This document shows, one piece after another, positions 1-33,363 of a DNA stretch of 64,000 nt. The translations under genes were made by a program, and so were the position numbers. The stretch is from Baylisascaris procyonis (Eukaryota; Nematoda; Chromadorea; Rhabditida; Ascarididae): NCBI GenBank assembly GCA_037389465.1, contig JAZARR010000164.1, forward strand, positions 176,501 to 240,500. Direction: 5' to 3'. Below the pieces are notes generated by a model. That model searched no databases. It was given only the letters and a program-made list of their open reading frames with translations, and was not told the DNA's origin. Position 1 is the stretch's first letter, and each line of letters begins with the position of its first letter.

Positions 1-398
1 ATCTTTTCAGCCACCCATTTTCCTGTTGTTAAAACATTTCACCTCTAGGTTTTGTATTAACGCCTGGTAACTGTACATTCAAAAACGTTCATTTATTTGA
101 ACTCGTTATTGAGTGCAGTCATAGAAAATAGCAGTTTACTTGATATATGAAGTATTATGCAAAGCTAAGGTGATAGTAATAGCATTGCGATAAAAATATA
201 ATGCAATCGGGAGCATTTTATTGGATAGTAACACTTTTTAGTGCCTTTTTTTAGCACCATTATTTATAATTTTTGATCAACTCGATCACTGAATAGGAAA
301 CGTCTTATTTTTCAAGCCTTTGCGATAATTTCCCTTCCTTTGAGCTTTTTCCCAAATGTTCGTAAATTCCCCCTATAAAAGTGTATCATTGCAACATC

Positions 399-499
<101 letters not shown>

Positions 500-2356
500 C
501 AAATCCCACAATTAAAATCCAATTGTGTCATGCTTCACTTTGATTCGTCAACATAGAAAGCAGTTCTACGCATTTAAAGGTGCCTGCAGGTGTGCATATA
601 TTTTTCGCCTTTTTTTTTTAAATTTCACACCTCACGTCATAGATAAAATGATCTTCTGAAGATCTTCAGGGCACTTGGATCGTTGAGGTGATAATAGCTT
701 GTGAAAGTGGGTAACATATCAGCGAAGTGCAAAAGCGCATATCGTCCCAGCTGCTGTATCGCGTTTCGCTAATTGCTTTTTCTTTTGATCGTCTTATACT
801 TAATGCTGTAGGCGTATCTTGAATCATCGATGGATTCGATGAGCAGTGCTTTTAAGTAGACAGAAATTTATTCTGATTGTTGCTTTAATCTTTTATAAAC
901 ATCCAGCAATTGAATCTTGCAAAATAAAAATTATGGAAGAAATAAGCATAAAGCACTGCTTTCCGCTGAAAAATAAACACTCATTTTTACTCACATCATC
1001 TAATTACCTATAGAAATTTTTATCTGTTGATTTTGAATTCATTTCGACCAATAACACCAAGCATCTATTTCCTCAACTGTGTGACAGTGGGATCCAGAAA
1101 GTGTGTATGTATGAATTTCCAGGCGAAACCAAGCGAACTTAGTGATTCATGCCAAATTCGGCTGTCAAGTTCACTTTCACCAGCTTCATCAGCTATCTCT
1201 GTTAAGCCGTTTTTGGTCTCAGAGATTTATACCCCTGAAGAGGGAGATGAGGAAGGAGGGGAAGGATATTTTAGGTTTGTTGATCACGAGGTATTATTTT
1301 CTTCTGCAATCGATAGTGCGCTGCGTAGTAATGCCAACGAGCAGACATGACGTCGCCACGGAACGTTTGCCGTGTTGTGATCATTCAACGACAATCAATG
1401 GCATCTCCCAAATGAGTTTGCAAATGCACACACATTGCAACCGATAAGCTGCTATTATGGTTGATAAGCCTTGACAAAACGACTCCACATATGCATTAAC
1501 AACTTATCACTCTGCATCATTTTCAAAACCACCTCGAGTGATCGGCATCCAAATCGATTGATCACAAAGTTTGAGAGTGTCGCTCACGCTGATCACTCAT
1601 CGATACATACTTCTCACGCAATGCGCTTTCCCACAAATCCATCGATGCTTCGTTGAATAGATTGTCAGCATTTTTCCATTGTGGAGCTTCTTTATAGCTC
1701 TTAATTCGCAACGTTGTTGAGCATCTAAGTTGATCGTTTATTTTTGAAGATATATTCTTATGCTATAGGGATTTTTTTTGTTTTAAAATTATCTTCTCTA
1801 AGCATTAACTCGCCTCCTTTCAGTTGAAATTTTGTTATATTGCGTCCGGTATGCATTGCACTATATCACAAAACAATACGTGATTATAGGCTTACCTTGC
1901 GAGTTTACCTTTACCACCTGATCGAAATTTGCTGCACCTCCTTATGACACCTAGAATTTCCATTCTTAAGCTTTTTATTGATCTGTTCATCAATCCATAA
2001 TATACATGATCCATTGACCTATAGCACTTGTGATTTCAATGACTCTTCTCTAAGTAGACAACTTTTTCATCATCACTGTGAGCATTCCTTTATGACTTCT
2101 AATTTTATTTCAACAACTTTTGCTTCACTTGCATATTTAACGTTTATTCATATCCTCCAGTTACTTCACATTTCACTTCGTTTCATATGCTGTTCAATCA
2201 CTCTTTAACGTTTGTTTGTTCTAATCACTTCGTTTGTTTTCCGGCGAGCTTTTATTATCTCCAATCTATCGGAAGAAAGTCATGATGCTGCTGTATTTTA
2301 CTTCCTTCGTCCACGTAACTTCTCACTACTAAAGCGATCTTGTTTGAGGTAGATGT

Positions 2357-2396
2357 GCAAAAAAAGATAAAGATAACGATCTTTATCCTTTTTTGC
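2357..2396. repeat. 17-bp inverted repeat (hairpin)
   Basis: The arms at 2357-2373 and 2380-2396 pair over 17 positions with one A-C mismatch and a 6-base loop (TAACGA). The 5' arm is directly preceded by TGAGGTAG. See findings for the microRNA-like reading. Confidence 0.85.
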
Positions 2397-2740
2397 CATT
2401 ATATTTAGGTTTCATTGTGGATGTAATCTGAAGTGTTTCTGCGATTATGCCTGTAATCCATTCAATTCAGCAAATTACTGCATTAGCGAATATTAAGAAC
2501 TAATAATCCATCAATGATCTATTTTACCAACGTCCGAAAAGTCTATAGCCTATGGAAAGGGGAGGGAATGGTGGCAACCGGATGCGCAGGTATTTGTTTT
2601 CTGCTTGTTGAAAATGACATAGTCGTCTTTGCGGTATGCATTTAAAGACATCTTTAATTGAATAGTGTCACTGTGGGGGAGGAGTGGGAAGAGGGACCGA
2701 ACAGTAACTCATAAAATAGATGATCAATAGAATAACTGAG

Positions 2741-2782
2741 CATTCATAAATATTTCAGCTCAACTTGAAATATTTATGAATG
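2741..2782. repeat. Perfect 17-bp inverted repeat
   Basis: CATTCATAAATATTTCA at 2741-2757 is exactly complementary to 2766-2782, with an 8-base loop. It lies in intergenic DNA with no gene end beside it on either strand that I can identify. Confidence 0.9.
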
Positions 2783-4027
2783 GTAGTTGACAAAGGAACA
2801 TTATACAGTTATTCGTTGTAACTATCCGGATTTCCCTGTATATGTTTTTGAAATTTTTTATTAACAGCTCATATCAATAAAATAATCAAAAAAACCATTA
2901 ACCTATACAATGAATTTCTTAACGGTCTTATTTTTTGAACAATCAGTACTGTTCTGTAGAAAACGCCATTTGTGGTATTGAGATGGCTTATTTGAAACTT
3001 TATTACTTGGTATGAACCTATTGGTAACCAACAAAATTCGAACCCACCGTGCACCATTGGTAATCAGTAAAATTGAAACGAATTCAATGAGATCATTCTA
3101 TTCTAAGAGTGCAGTTAAATCACTGAAAAGTATGAAATATTTCCATACAAAAATTTTCAGTAGAAAATCTTTTGGAGTTTATCGAAGTTTAATGACGGCG
3201 AATATGTTTTGTTAATTACTGTAAGCTTACTGGTGTGAACCCTAAATGGACAACCTTTATTGGTCGACCACTCGAACATCGTCGAGATGAATCATCGGAC
3301 TTGATGACCTAAACAAATTTGCATAAATTTTTTTATTATTTTCCACTTCGTCTATTGCAATTTGCAAGTTTTCCAGTATGATCACTAAATTTTTTTTACA
3401 CTAGAATGAAAAATTAAAACTCGAAATCATTTAACAATATGCATAAAATTCGGAGAATTGGAAAACATCCGATTGTTTGAGCCGTAAATAAGCTTAATGT
3501 CGGGCGTAGAAGTGATGTTGTTGCTTGATAATGCGATTGGGAGAGATACTTTCGAGAGATCAATATGCTGCAATGCATGATACATATCTACATTGCGGTG
3601 CGTATTGCCAAATGCCTTCTATTTGATTCCTCTTCCCGTCCTCTTCAACTTCTCGTTAGTATGCGTCGATGTCTGTGATCTATACGTTGGATCAGGAGAT
3701 ATAAGTGTTCTTTAAATTCATGGCAGTTAGGTTAGGCACAAGTTTCTAAGCATAATGTGATTTCAAATTGTTCTAGTTGAACTGGAATGGTTTGCAAAGG
3801 AATGCTTAAGGTGACTTGATATACAACGGCAATAAACTTTAGAGTTACCGCGTTGCAGCGTTAAACAAGGAGAGTGATACTGCCTTCCTCAAGCGAAAAC
3901 ATTCTCAAACAAAGGTTCCAACGGTGCCACCATATCTTAAAAAAAACACATTTTGTGCTTGATAATGAACTGATATGTTTGAGGAGGCGGAGGAAGGTGA
4001 GAGAAATTCCATTGTTTCATAATATAC

Positions 4028-4198
4028 CTTCATGCTTGAATTACGGAGTTTAATTCGTTTTAAATCAATAGATTGTTGTTGTTTTTGGCTGTTGTAGAGT
4101 GCAGCGCTTATTTCTTTGGCAGCAAACTTTTTAGTTGGGGGAAACGACTGACTGTTAATGTTTGGTGGAATCGCTTTTTTCATGGCTATTCTGTTCAT
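4028..4198 (-). CDS. Possible first coding exon of an unidentified minus-strand gene
   Basis: On the minus strand an ATG at 4198 opens a 57-codon frame. It begins MNRIAMKKAIPPNINSQSFP, contains KKFAAKEISAALYNSQKQQQ and ends RNSSMK at a donor-like AAG|GTATAT. An in-frame TGA lies four codons upstream of the ATG. Lys/Gln/Ser-rich composition and codon usage look coding. I recognise no family and found no convincing second exon, so it may be chance. If real, the gene is transcribed divergently from wts-1. Confidence 0.33.
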
Positions 4199-6381
4199 TT
4201 CAAACTTTCAATGCGTGTTAGCTGACCATTTTTTTGTATTATATAAGGAATGCACTCAATGAAGCTTGAGACCAATAATTTCCTTGGCGCAGAAAGGGAA
4301 TGATTTTTATTAGGCATATTTTGGGATAGAAACCTGAGGAGGGCTGGTGTGACCGATTCGAACGCTTCATTGGCTTCAAAAGGGCTTTATAAAAATTGGA
4401 GAAGCATTGGGAAGTTCAGAAACGAAATAGTTACGTCAGGTGTCTCGATGCCGATGCTGCAGTACTTCGCTTGGGAGATAAGGGATCGGCAGGGTAAGGT
4501 TTTCCTATTCTCTCTTGTTTTAGCTAGCCTATGTGAAGCTCACTAATGCATACAACGGTAGTGTTGGTTTATAAGTGATGTGACAGAGGGAATAGATTGT
4601 GGGAAGCGAATGGACGCAAAGCGATTAGCAATGAGACGCTTAAGCGGGCGCGATTGTTGACTCAGTTTTTAACGGTGAGGAATGTGTGCTCAACAGGTGA
4701 TGCGTGCATTCTACCTCCTTGCCACTTACAATCATATAATTATTTTCATTCCTCTAATTGTGTCCTCGAATAAATTCACTTTAAAAATCCACTCATGTTT
4801 AGAAGCTATCTTTAGGCATCGCTTTTAGGAAATTAAACCTGTAGAGGGCAAAGATGTAAGAAGTGATAGCAAGCTCGAACGCCGATATTTTGCTTTCTGA
4901 ATGACGGCTGCTATCCATTAAATAGTCACTGCATGCTTACTGCTCCGGTCTTTATCGCTTGTTTACTTCTACGCTCTTGATGACGACAATACGGTGTCAT
5001 TCAAGTAGATATTTTTTGTAATTCAGTTTGGACTGTATCGGTTGGCTACTTAGAGCTAAAAATGCGTGTTTTGCGTTCTTCTTCACTTCTTTGGATACCG
5101 CAGAAGGAAAGTTGTCTCTGCATAATGCGGCATTGAAGGAATTCTACAAGGCAGCGACATCTAATATTCTCTTCACTAATAATATTTCTGAATGTATTTA
5201 CGCGCAAGGTTATCCTTAGTGGGTTTGTTGATAAATTACTATATTGTTGTAATGAGACAATTCACTACGATATTCGTCATTCGATTTCAGAATGAACGAA
5301 ATTTGTTTTATGTTGCATTAGCTATGTCAGAAATTTTCCAACCTTCCAGAGCTCCATATTATGTCATATTTGCATGTTTTTGAATATTTATGTTGCCACG
5401 CACACCATAGTAACATCTTACCTTATTTATTTATATATGTATTTTGCTAGCTATCCGTTGATTTCAATTCGGCCAAACGCCAAATCCTCAACTATGAAAT
5501 TTTTTGGTCTCATTTTCCACTATTAAATGATTCTGTGCAGTGGTATTTAAGTCAAGCTGTCATTGCTTCACAAAGTTATAGTCCCATAACGCTGCATAGA
5601 ACTTTGCATCCGTTCTGCAACTCGTAGATTGTCATTTCGCACTAATTAGCTAAAAAGTAGCGAATGCTGGGCTCAAAATTGAAGGAGCAATCGGATCAGT
5701 TAAAGCGTGAACATATAGCTGGCAAACTGAGTAAAATTTATGAAGCCGATTGGCTTGCTAATCAGAATGGCCAGAAATGTCTTTTGTATTGTACCCTTTG
5801 GCGTCCTTCATTTATTTTTTCCCTTGTTTTATGCAATCTCAGAATCGAATCGAGCCTTCCTTTTCCGTATTAGGTGAATCGTCGTCGCAATTTAACCATC
5901 TGAAATTGTCGATCGCCTCCTGCTGCTCTTTCGTCTTCACATCTGCTTCCATCTCTCTGCCATAGAATCCTGATCGCCGGTCATCGTATATGTTTTGCTG
6001 TTCGATGAGATGTGAGTCCGCATCGGTTTAATGCTTGTCACCGAGACAAAGCGGTGCTGTGCTTCTCTTATCTGAGAGGTTTTTATAGCGCACATCACGG
6101 TGCTTTTTTGCTTTTCACATATCATAGACGTAAAACCCAATCAACTCAACATAAATTGTTTATGTTGAAGGAGAGATGCCGTTACTTTTTCAGCTCATTC
6201 ACACATTGATAGTTATCGCCACATCTATTGATCGTAGATTTTCGCATCATTCATATCTGCGATCTCTCTTTCATTGCTAAATAACTGGTTGTTCTACTCA
6301 GAAAGTTTCAAAGCGATTCGACTTGCATTTCTGAAAATAAGGGAGTGGCCATAAGTGGTTTTGAGTACCACTCGTATTGCG
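4199..6381. other. Region between the divergent candidate exon and wts-1 exon 1
   Basis: It should contain the wts-1 promoter and 5' UTR. No promoter motif can be defended. A charged + frame at 5664-5785 could be an upstream exon of wts-1 (see findings). The rest is unremarkable. Confidence 0.45.
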
Positions 6382-26898
<20,517 letters not shown>

Positions 26899-29067
26899 TA
26901 TTGAAATGAGGCTTGCTGTCAGTCACTATAGTGCTAGAATAGGCGACAGTAGAGGCAAATTCATGTAGCAAAAAAATGTCAAACTATTTTATTACATTCC
27001 ATGAGCCAGCTCACTTAATCATATCTTCACACAAAGCAACCAGATTTTCGAATATATTCGCTTGGAGATATGCAATAAATTCATAATTTAATGATCTTAC
27101 AAAGTGACAATGTCGATACGCACTTCTCCAACGACATTAGTAAAAGTAATCATCGGTGTATATATTTGTTGAATTATAAGTCGGTTATCGGTTGTTATTT
27201 GCTGTTCGTGATATTCGCTTACGTATGTCGCTCAACATTCTCAGTGTGGTGCGTGCATATGAAATCATTTGCAGTTGAAAATTTCGTCAGCGTAGTTCGA
27301 TTTATAATTTCTTTAAAGAAGGCAAAATAAATCTGCCAGTAAAAGTGCCATAAATTGCTCTTTAAGAAGACTGATGGAAGATATGAGAATTTTCGAGCCG
27401 TTTACTTTATCAAGTTGTCGGGATGCTATGCATTTTTGCTTAATAATCGTGAACTAGCTAAGAAATGAACAAATTTGTTCTCCAATAAGAGAAATGCATA
27501 CGCGCTTTGAGATTAAATTATGCATTAAGGCTTGTCAATTTTTCTTTCTTTTGTCGAAAATTTCGTATCTGTGTGTATTTATCCAATATTGTCAACTAGA
27601 CTTTATTAGAAGATAGATACGTTTGAAAGTGGTTAGCAGATTATCAACTTTTATGTCAGAGATGTTAGTATTAGTGTATAGTATCTTTATTGACTGGGTG
27701 GTGGCAGTTTCACTTCAAATTTTTACTGCCTTCGGCCTACTTTGAACACGAACTTTTGAAATTTATCATAAGAAGTTTCCGATGAAATTTTTTCAAGTTT
27801 CAGCCCCAGTTCAAATCATTTGCAAAGGGAGGACAGTCTTCGGCTTGAAGATGTGCTGATTAATAGTGAGGAATTTGTGTGATAATGCAGTATTGTTGAA
27901 CAGATTTGTTAAATAAAACGTCAGTTAAGGCTACGAAGCTGAAGGTCAGGTTTTTGTAGAAGGTGGAGGGGGGGGAGGAAAGACGTTTTCTGTCACTAGC
28001 CTAGGCCCCATATTCGATTATGAGGAAAATGTGTTGGCCTCAAAAATAATCAGCGTCCCAGGCATAGTCGACTGACTTTCATTGAATAAACGTATGGCTG
28101 GCATTCATGTAGTTTTTCGTCGAATTCAAATGTAAGCGAACGTTCATGAACACTGTGATTGAAATGTGCGCTTCTAATTGATGGATTTAGTGATTCTTAT
28201 TACTGCTACAAATATTGTGAATATGCGTTGTGAAGTTTGCCTATGTAACGTCCATCAATGATAACGTGTTGCATAGTGTTGCCATCAGTGTTGTGCGCTT
28301 GTTGCTTGTCCTATTTTTTCTTTTTTCTTTCTTACAATTTTTTTCCAATTGTGCATATATTTGTTTTTTATTAAAAAACTGATGATGAGACGGTAGATGT
28401 CTGTGGATGGTTGCTCTAGATGAACTGGTACTGTAATATACTGCCCATGCTCATTTGCCGCCTCGTCTTATTTGTAAACGTTTTTCTTATTCTGCTAAAT
28501 GTTTACGTGAAAATTATGTTCATTGAAGTTTTAACGATTGTTTCACTGTTGAAGTGCATAAATGTATCATAAAATTTAGTTGCAGCTACAAAAAAAGGAA
28601 TTTCGTATCTCAGGACTCGATATCCGAGTACATCTTTACATCTCACGCTTGAAATTGCAAGAAATGTTTCAGCTATTCTGATTCATCATCTCAAAACACT
28701 TGAAGACATTTTTTGAGACAGTCTGTTCGAATAATCTCAACCTGGAAGTTCGGAGCATTGCGTTTGAATAGATTTATGCTTTATTTATTTAGTCACAAAT
28801 GAGGAAGCATAAAGAAAGTGTGTAAACATAAACAAAAAGGATGAGCAAAACGTTCGCAAAGCTACAATCCGAGCGAACAGACGCACATACATGAGAGCAG
28901 CAATCGAGTGCTGATCGAAATGACTCAGTTGCACTTTAAAAGCTGAAGGAATGAGTGCATAAGCAATATCGACAAGAAGCAGATTACACACCTGCACAAG
29001 GCGGAACTGGAAACTGTATAGAACATTGTGCGTACTGCAATAGGTTTAGATGAGCTGAAAATGATGC
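26899..29067. other. wts-1 3' flank
   Basis: The wts-1 3' UTR ends at about 27.1 or 27.35 kb, followed by AT-rich DNA with no recognised gene. GC content rises toward 28.8 kb. Confidence 0.5.
27074..27079 (+). terminator. Putative poly(A) signal of wts-1
   Basis: AATAAA lies 176 bases after the wts-1 stop, in an AT-rich stretch. A second AATAAA at 27326-27331 could mark a longer 3' UTR. Which one is used cannot be told from sequence. Confidence 0.5.
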
Positions 29068-29274
29068 CTACGTCGACTTCGAGGAAGGGCAAATTGAATA
29101 TTTCTGGCAGGAGGTGATGGAAATGCCGCAGGCTATTTTATACGAAAGAACCAGATCCGGTTTGGCCTTGCAATATTCCGGCGATTGCAAATCAAAGATT
29201 TTTGGCCTGGTAGCGTAATTTGGCTGATACTCGTCACGGTAGGCTTTGCGAAAAGCAGTAGGGACAGAGCGTTT
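29068..29274 (-). CDS. Possible last exon or pseudogene fragment, minus strand
   Basis: The minus strand reads 68 codons after an acceptor-like TCAATGTCTAG, then stops at TAG 29068-29070. It begins KRSVPTAFRKAYRDEYQPNY and continues with PKIFDLQSPEYCKAKPDLVL. Just upstream on the same strand another frame encodes a hydrophobic stretch (SVWYIVLFCCLLIWFL) ending at CTG|GTACGA. The gap is only 26 bases, too short for a normal intron. Together they read like the end of a membrane protein damaged by a frameshift. The family is unknown. Confidence 0.28.
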   Translation of the reverse strand, partial: KRSVPTAFRKAYRDEYQPNYATRPKIFDLQSPEYCKAKPDLVLSYKIACGISITSCQKYSICPSSKST

Positions 29275-29731
29275 CTAGACATTGATTAACAATTTCGTAC
29301 CAGAAACCAAATAAGGAGACAGCAGAAGAGTACAATATACCAAACAGATTGGCTATAGGTGATGAAGGCCTCGCGATACTGCTCAATAAATGCACACTGC
29401 AATGCGCGAAGCATACAATCTAGAATTTTCGATGACTTTTCAGCAACAGTGGAACATTAAAACATCCAGTTGAGTTCATGAAAGCATGTGACGATTTTGA
29501 TCGTAGAACAGCTCGATTAAGAACGCAGCGCAGCTCAAATGTGATCGTAGAGCAGCGTCCACTATGAAATGCTTTAATGGGTGTCGTTTTGATGTTATGA
29601 GTAGGGTGTATATGAACTGTTATTGCCCACTATGATTCAATGTTCAGTTGTTCGTCGTAGTCTTTCGTTGTTCTGGATATTCGTGTTGATTGATCGTGTG
29701 TGCTGCTCTTGGGCCCAGGCGGGGTCGCGGG

Positions 29732-29807
29732 AACGACTGATAAAAGCGTTTGGTTTTATCAGGGTGGTCAGCGGAAACCGGTGGCCCGAAAAGGGGTTCG
29801 GGTCGTT
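29732..29807. ncRNA. Structured GC-rich element, possible four-way-junction RNA or foldback repeat
   Basis: A 76-base GC-rich stretch can fold with an outer stem AACGAC (29732-29737) to GTCGTT (29802-29807). It encloses three hairpins: CTGATAAAA/TTTTATCAG (29737-29762), GGTCAGCGG/CCGGTGGCC with one mismatch (29766-29786), and CGAA/TTCG extendable to CCCGAA/TTCGGG (29785-29802). Outer and inner stems share a base or two. It does not match tRNA geometry or any RNA family I recognise, and expression is unknown. It may instead be a fossil repeat. Confidence 0.35.
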
Positions 29808-32800
29808 ACAAACATGTTGAGACTATCTTAGAATAGGAAGTCGAAGAGAAAATCATCCAGTGACGATAAACTTTAAGCCTTTAGCGAAGAACTTGTTATT
29901 ACTCTGGATGTTATCATATTTTCAGACTAATTTCTATGGTACGCTTTTTGCTGCAGTAGTTTAGCGCAGTCCATATATGGGTTATTTCGCCTCCTTTGCC
30001 CCCACCCCCTAAATTCGTGGATCGCTATTGTTAAGCGTTATTTGCGGATCAGCGCTGCGCACGCTTCCATAGATTGCTTTTTGTATTGTAAAATTGGAAA
30101 GTGAGCAGTGAAGTCTGCACGCGATAGTAATATTTACGTACTCGCAAACATGAGGCGTGATTAGATAGAAAAGTAGATTGAGGATTTTGTGTTTCCTGAT
30201 TTTTTTTTTAATTCTCCTGAATTTTTCAGTTTTCTTCCAACGTCCGATTGTGAAGTTATCAGTTCTTCGCTCTACTCGTTTGCAATTTGAATGTGGCTAA
30301 CTCTGTGAAAATCCTCGTTTATTTATTATAGATACATTGATGTGTACTGGACTTATTGATATAGGATATGGGAGGAAAAAATTTAAGAGAATGAATGGCG
30401 AACTAGTGCGCTTTCTACTTTGGCGCTCGTGGTTGGGGAAAAATTGTGGTTCGAATGAAATCGAAGCTTTCGCATGAATTTTTTCAAAGTTTTTCCAAAA
30501 AAGAAAGCGATCATATCAGTGTTTCAAACAACTTTTCTGATAAAAAATTCTCTTCGCTGATTAACACCTTTATTCCCTTCACGTAGGTACGTCAACGATA
30601 GCATTCATCGATGTATGCAAAACGTGCATATATTTGTCCACTGCGCAAAAATTATTTTTTGCGCATTTTTTTGTAGAAATTTTCAGATAAATTTTCAGAT
30701 AAGATTTAAAGCACATACATTCTATTCCCTAAAATTCATGCAAGGAAAGCGCTCAGTCATGAATTACTTGCATTTCTTTTGTCTGTGAGGAGAGTTACGG
30801 ATCTAACTCCATTCTCATATAATCATAATAGGACGCAAAGTACTAAGGCGGATGTATTATAGTGGATGCTTATCATTTTTTTGCACAACGTGTTCACTGC
30901 TTAGCACAATTCCTGTGCAATATTATGACGTAATGTTCTAAACGTTCACTTTGCAATTGTTTATCTATGATTAAGTATCATTTTCGAAGACGGAAGTGAT
31001 GGCAATAACGTGAGTGGAGGAAATGAATAAAAATATTAGTCACCTATATTTTCGAACATGCATATTAACATAAATGTGTTATACTGAGAAATCTGCATTA
31101 GTGGATTGTTCCTGGTTAAAAAATTGGCGATATGGTACTTTTTAAAAGAATAACAATAAGCGATAAAGTAAACTGAAGAACACGTTGTCGTGTGCACCGA
31201 ACACTTTGTTCATTGCCGAAGAAGAGACCGATTTGTGGCGTTCGTTACCTGCAATCGCTCTGCCTCTCTGTAGTCTGGGCTCGTTCATTATTTCTTTATC
31301 ATTTGAACTATTACAGCATTAAAGATCATTATTTTTATGCGCTTTTCAAAATTTGCATTCGCAAAGCCACTCATGATGATGTGATATTTGTGTGCATGAA
31401 TATAAGACTGCATGGTCGTTTTGACCGACGAACAGCTGATGCTAGGGCTAGGAAATTTGATACAGTCTACTGATAAGAGTTAGTTACATAGCGAACATTC
31501 ATAATGATGTACCAACTTTGAAAGTTTTTAAACGCATTGAATAATTTGCATTTGGGCGGTGTTTCAAAACCGTTCGAACTATAAAACGCACAGAAAAAAA
31601 AAACGGAATCTTTCGTGGAATTGCACGACTAATAAATTCAGCTGAAACATTAATGCATAATTGTGCCCATTTCATCATTTGTTTAGCAAATTGCGAAATG
31701 GGTTTGTGTAAAGAAACGACTCGCAAAAAAGCGCATTACGTGCTTTTTTCACTGGTGAAGTTCCTACTAAATTGTTTTATGCGTTATTTTTGATAGCCGA
31801 TCATTACTATTATACATTGCTTCACACATCTTACGCATCGTATCCATAGCAACACTTTGGAGAGAAGAAAATCGAAAGTCTTACAAGTATTCATTATCGG
31901 CATGATACACTGATTAGATCATTTAGTTCAACCGACTCTCCTCTCACATCTTTCTTAAAATTTTTTATGTCAGCCGATAGTTATATTCACAGTCATAGTA
32001 AATGCGAGAATTTTCAATTCTTTATCCTGTGCTGTTTTCTATTCCGTCGAAAAATTCAGTACTCAAAGAGATGTTGAAACGTCTCAAATTCGTTGAGCTC
32101 ATTTACTTTAAAGTTTTTTTTCATACAATACCTTAATGCAGCCTAGGATTTCTATACCCATATGCCGATGTTTTTTTTCGGATTTTACTAGTGTTTTAAT
32201 CCTTAATAATCACTTACCTTTCTTCAGCCAAAATACGTCTATCGGATGTCAACGAATTGTCCCTGAGTCCTGTTTAAACTCCTGCTTCCAGTAGCATCAC
32301 AGGACTTGTAAAAAAAGTTCTTTTTCAAGTACCCTCCTAATTGCGCTACTTACTTGGTTAAAGAAAAGAAATCGTATCAAATTGAATTGATTTGTTGGAA
32401 TAGTATGCAAACTGCCTTTACGCTCTGCAGCTGTTTGAAATCACTTGAATAAAGTACCAAAAATTATTCGTGTAAAAGAAAAGCGTTCCCACTTTTACCT
32501 ATCCTGTATAGGCGTTAATAGAGAAAAATTTTCATAAATCAGTGAAATCATTGGCCTCATAGATCTAGTGTGAGATCGCTATTGATACACGAATGTTGCT
32601 GTAGTTGCAATATTGACTGCCTTCATGTCACAGGAGGGACTTTTTTTTCTTGAAAGCGTCTTTGACTGAATCATATTTATAATCGCATTGCATTCAAATT
32701 GCATCAGTGTGAAGATTGTTGTGTTCGCTTGCTGGCTGTGGTTACTTTAACTCAAGCAACAGTGCGTCTCAATGTATTTCTACATTTTTTAATGTTTTCA

Positions 32801-33231
32801 ATCAATTTCGTTAAGTTTTTCCGTTGCCTGTTCATCGATGAAACAATTAACTCACAAGCGGAAGTGTATAGATTTTTATGCTCTGCCTATTTGACATGAC
32901 CGCCAATAACTTCTTTCTTGAGTTTATCAATTGATGCTACTTTTATTTTATTTTTCCATAGCATGAATTTGCTTTTATTCGCTATGTTTTTCGTTGTGCA
33001 TTTATCCTTATTACCTTTTAGAAATAATTATTTTGCTGGAAGAGATTTCCTTTCAATTTCATTTGTCATTTTCATATTTTTTAAATATATTTTTGTGCGC
33101 AATCATGGATCTTAAAACGTGCATTCTGCTCATTTTCATATTCAAGTTAGGATGCGGTATGTTTAGTACTATACGGTTATCTATAAGTTGCACCTCTTTT
33201 TGTTCAATGAATACCTTTTGGCATCGCTTAC
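29808..33231. other. Intergenic or intronic DNA with no supported gene
   Basis: Short frames only. A minus-strand frame at 31499-31640 follows an acceptor-like AATGTTTCAG but contains a run of about nine T and lacks further support. Confidence 0.4.
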
Positions 33232-33363
33232 TTTATTGAATAGTTGACTCCCACTACGATCCAAGAAGTCAAGAAGGTTGATCTTAACGGAATCTTCTGC
33301 TCCCTTTCCTTCATCGGTGATTATCTTGCCATAGATGACATCGTGATAACATTGTTGATGCAT
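33232..33363 (-). CDS. Possible first exon of an unidentified minus-strand gene
   Basis: ATG at 33363 on the minus strand opens 44 codons (start MHQQCYHDVIYGKIITDEGK, later VKINLLDFLDRSG) ending at a strong donor AAA|GTAAGC. The mixed charged composition is unlike the Phe/Ile/Ser-rich frames around it. No downstream exon could be joined and no family is recognised. A stop lies in frame upstream without a clear acceptor, which is why the ATG is taken as start. Confidence 0.3.
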
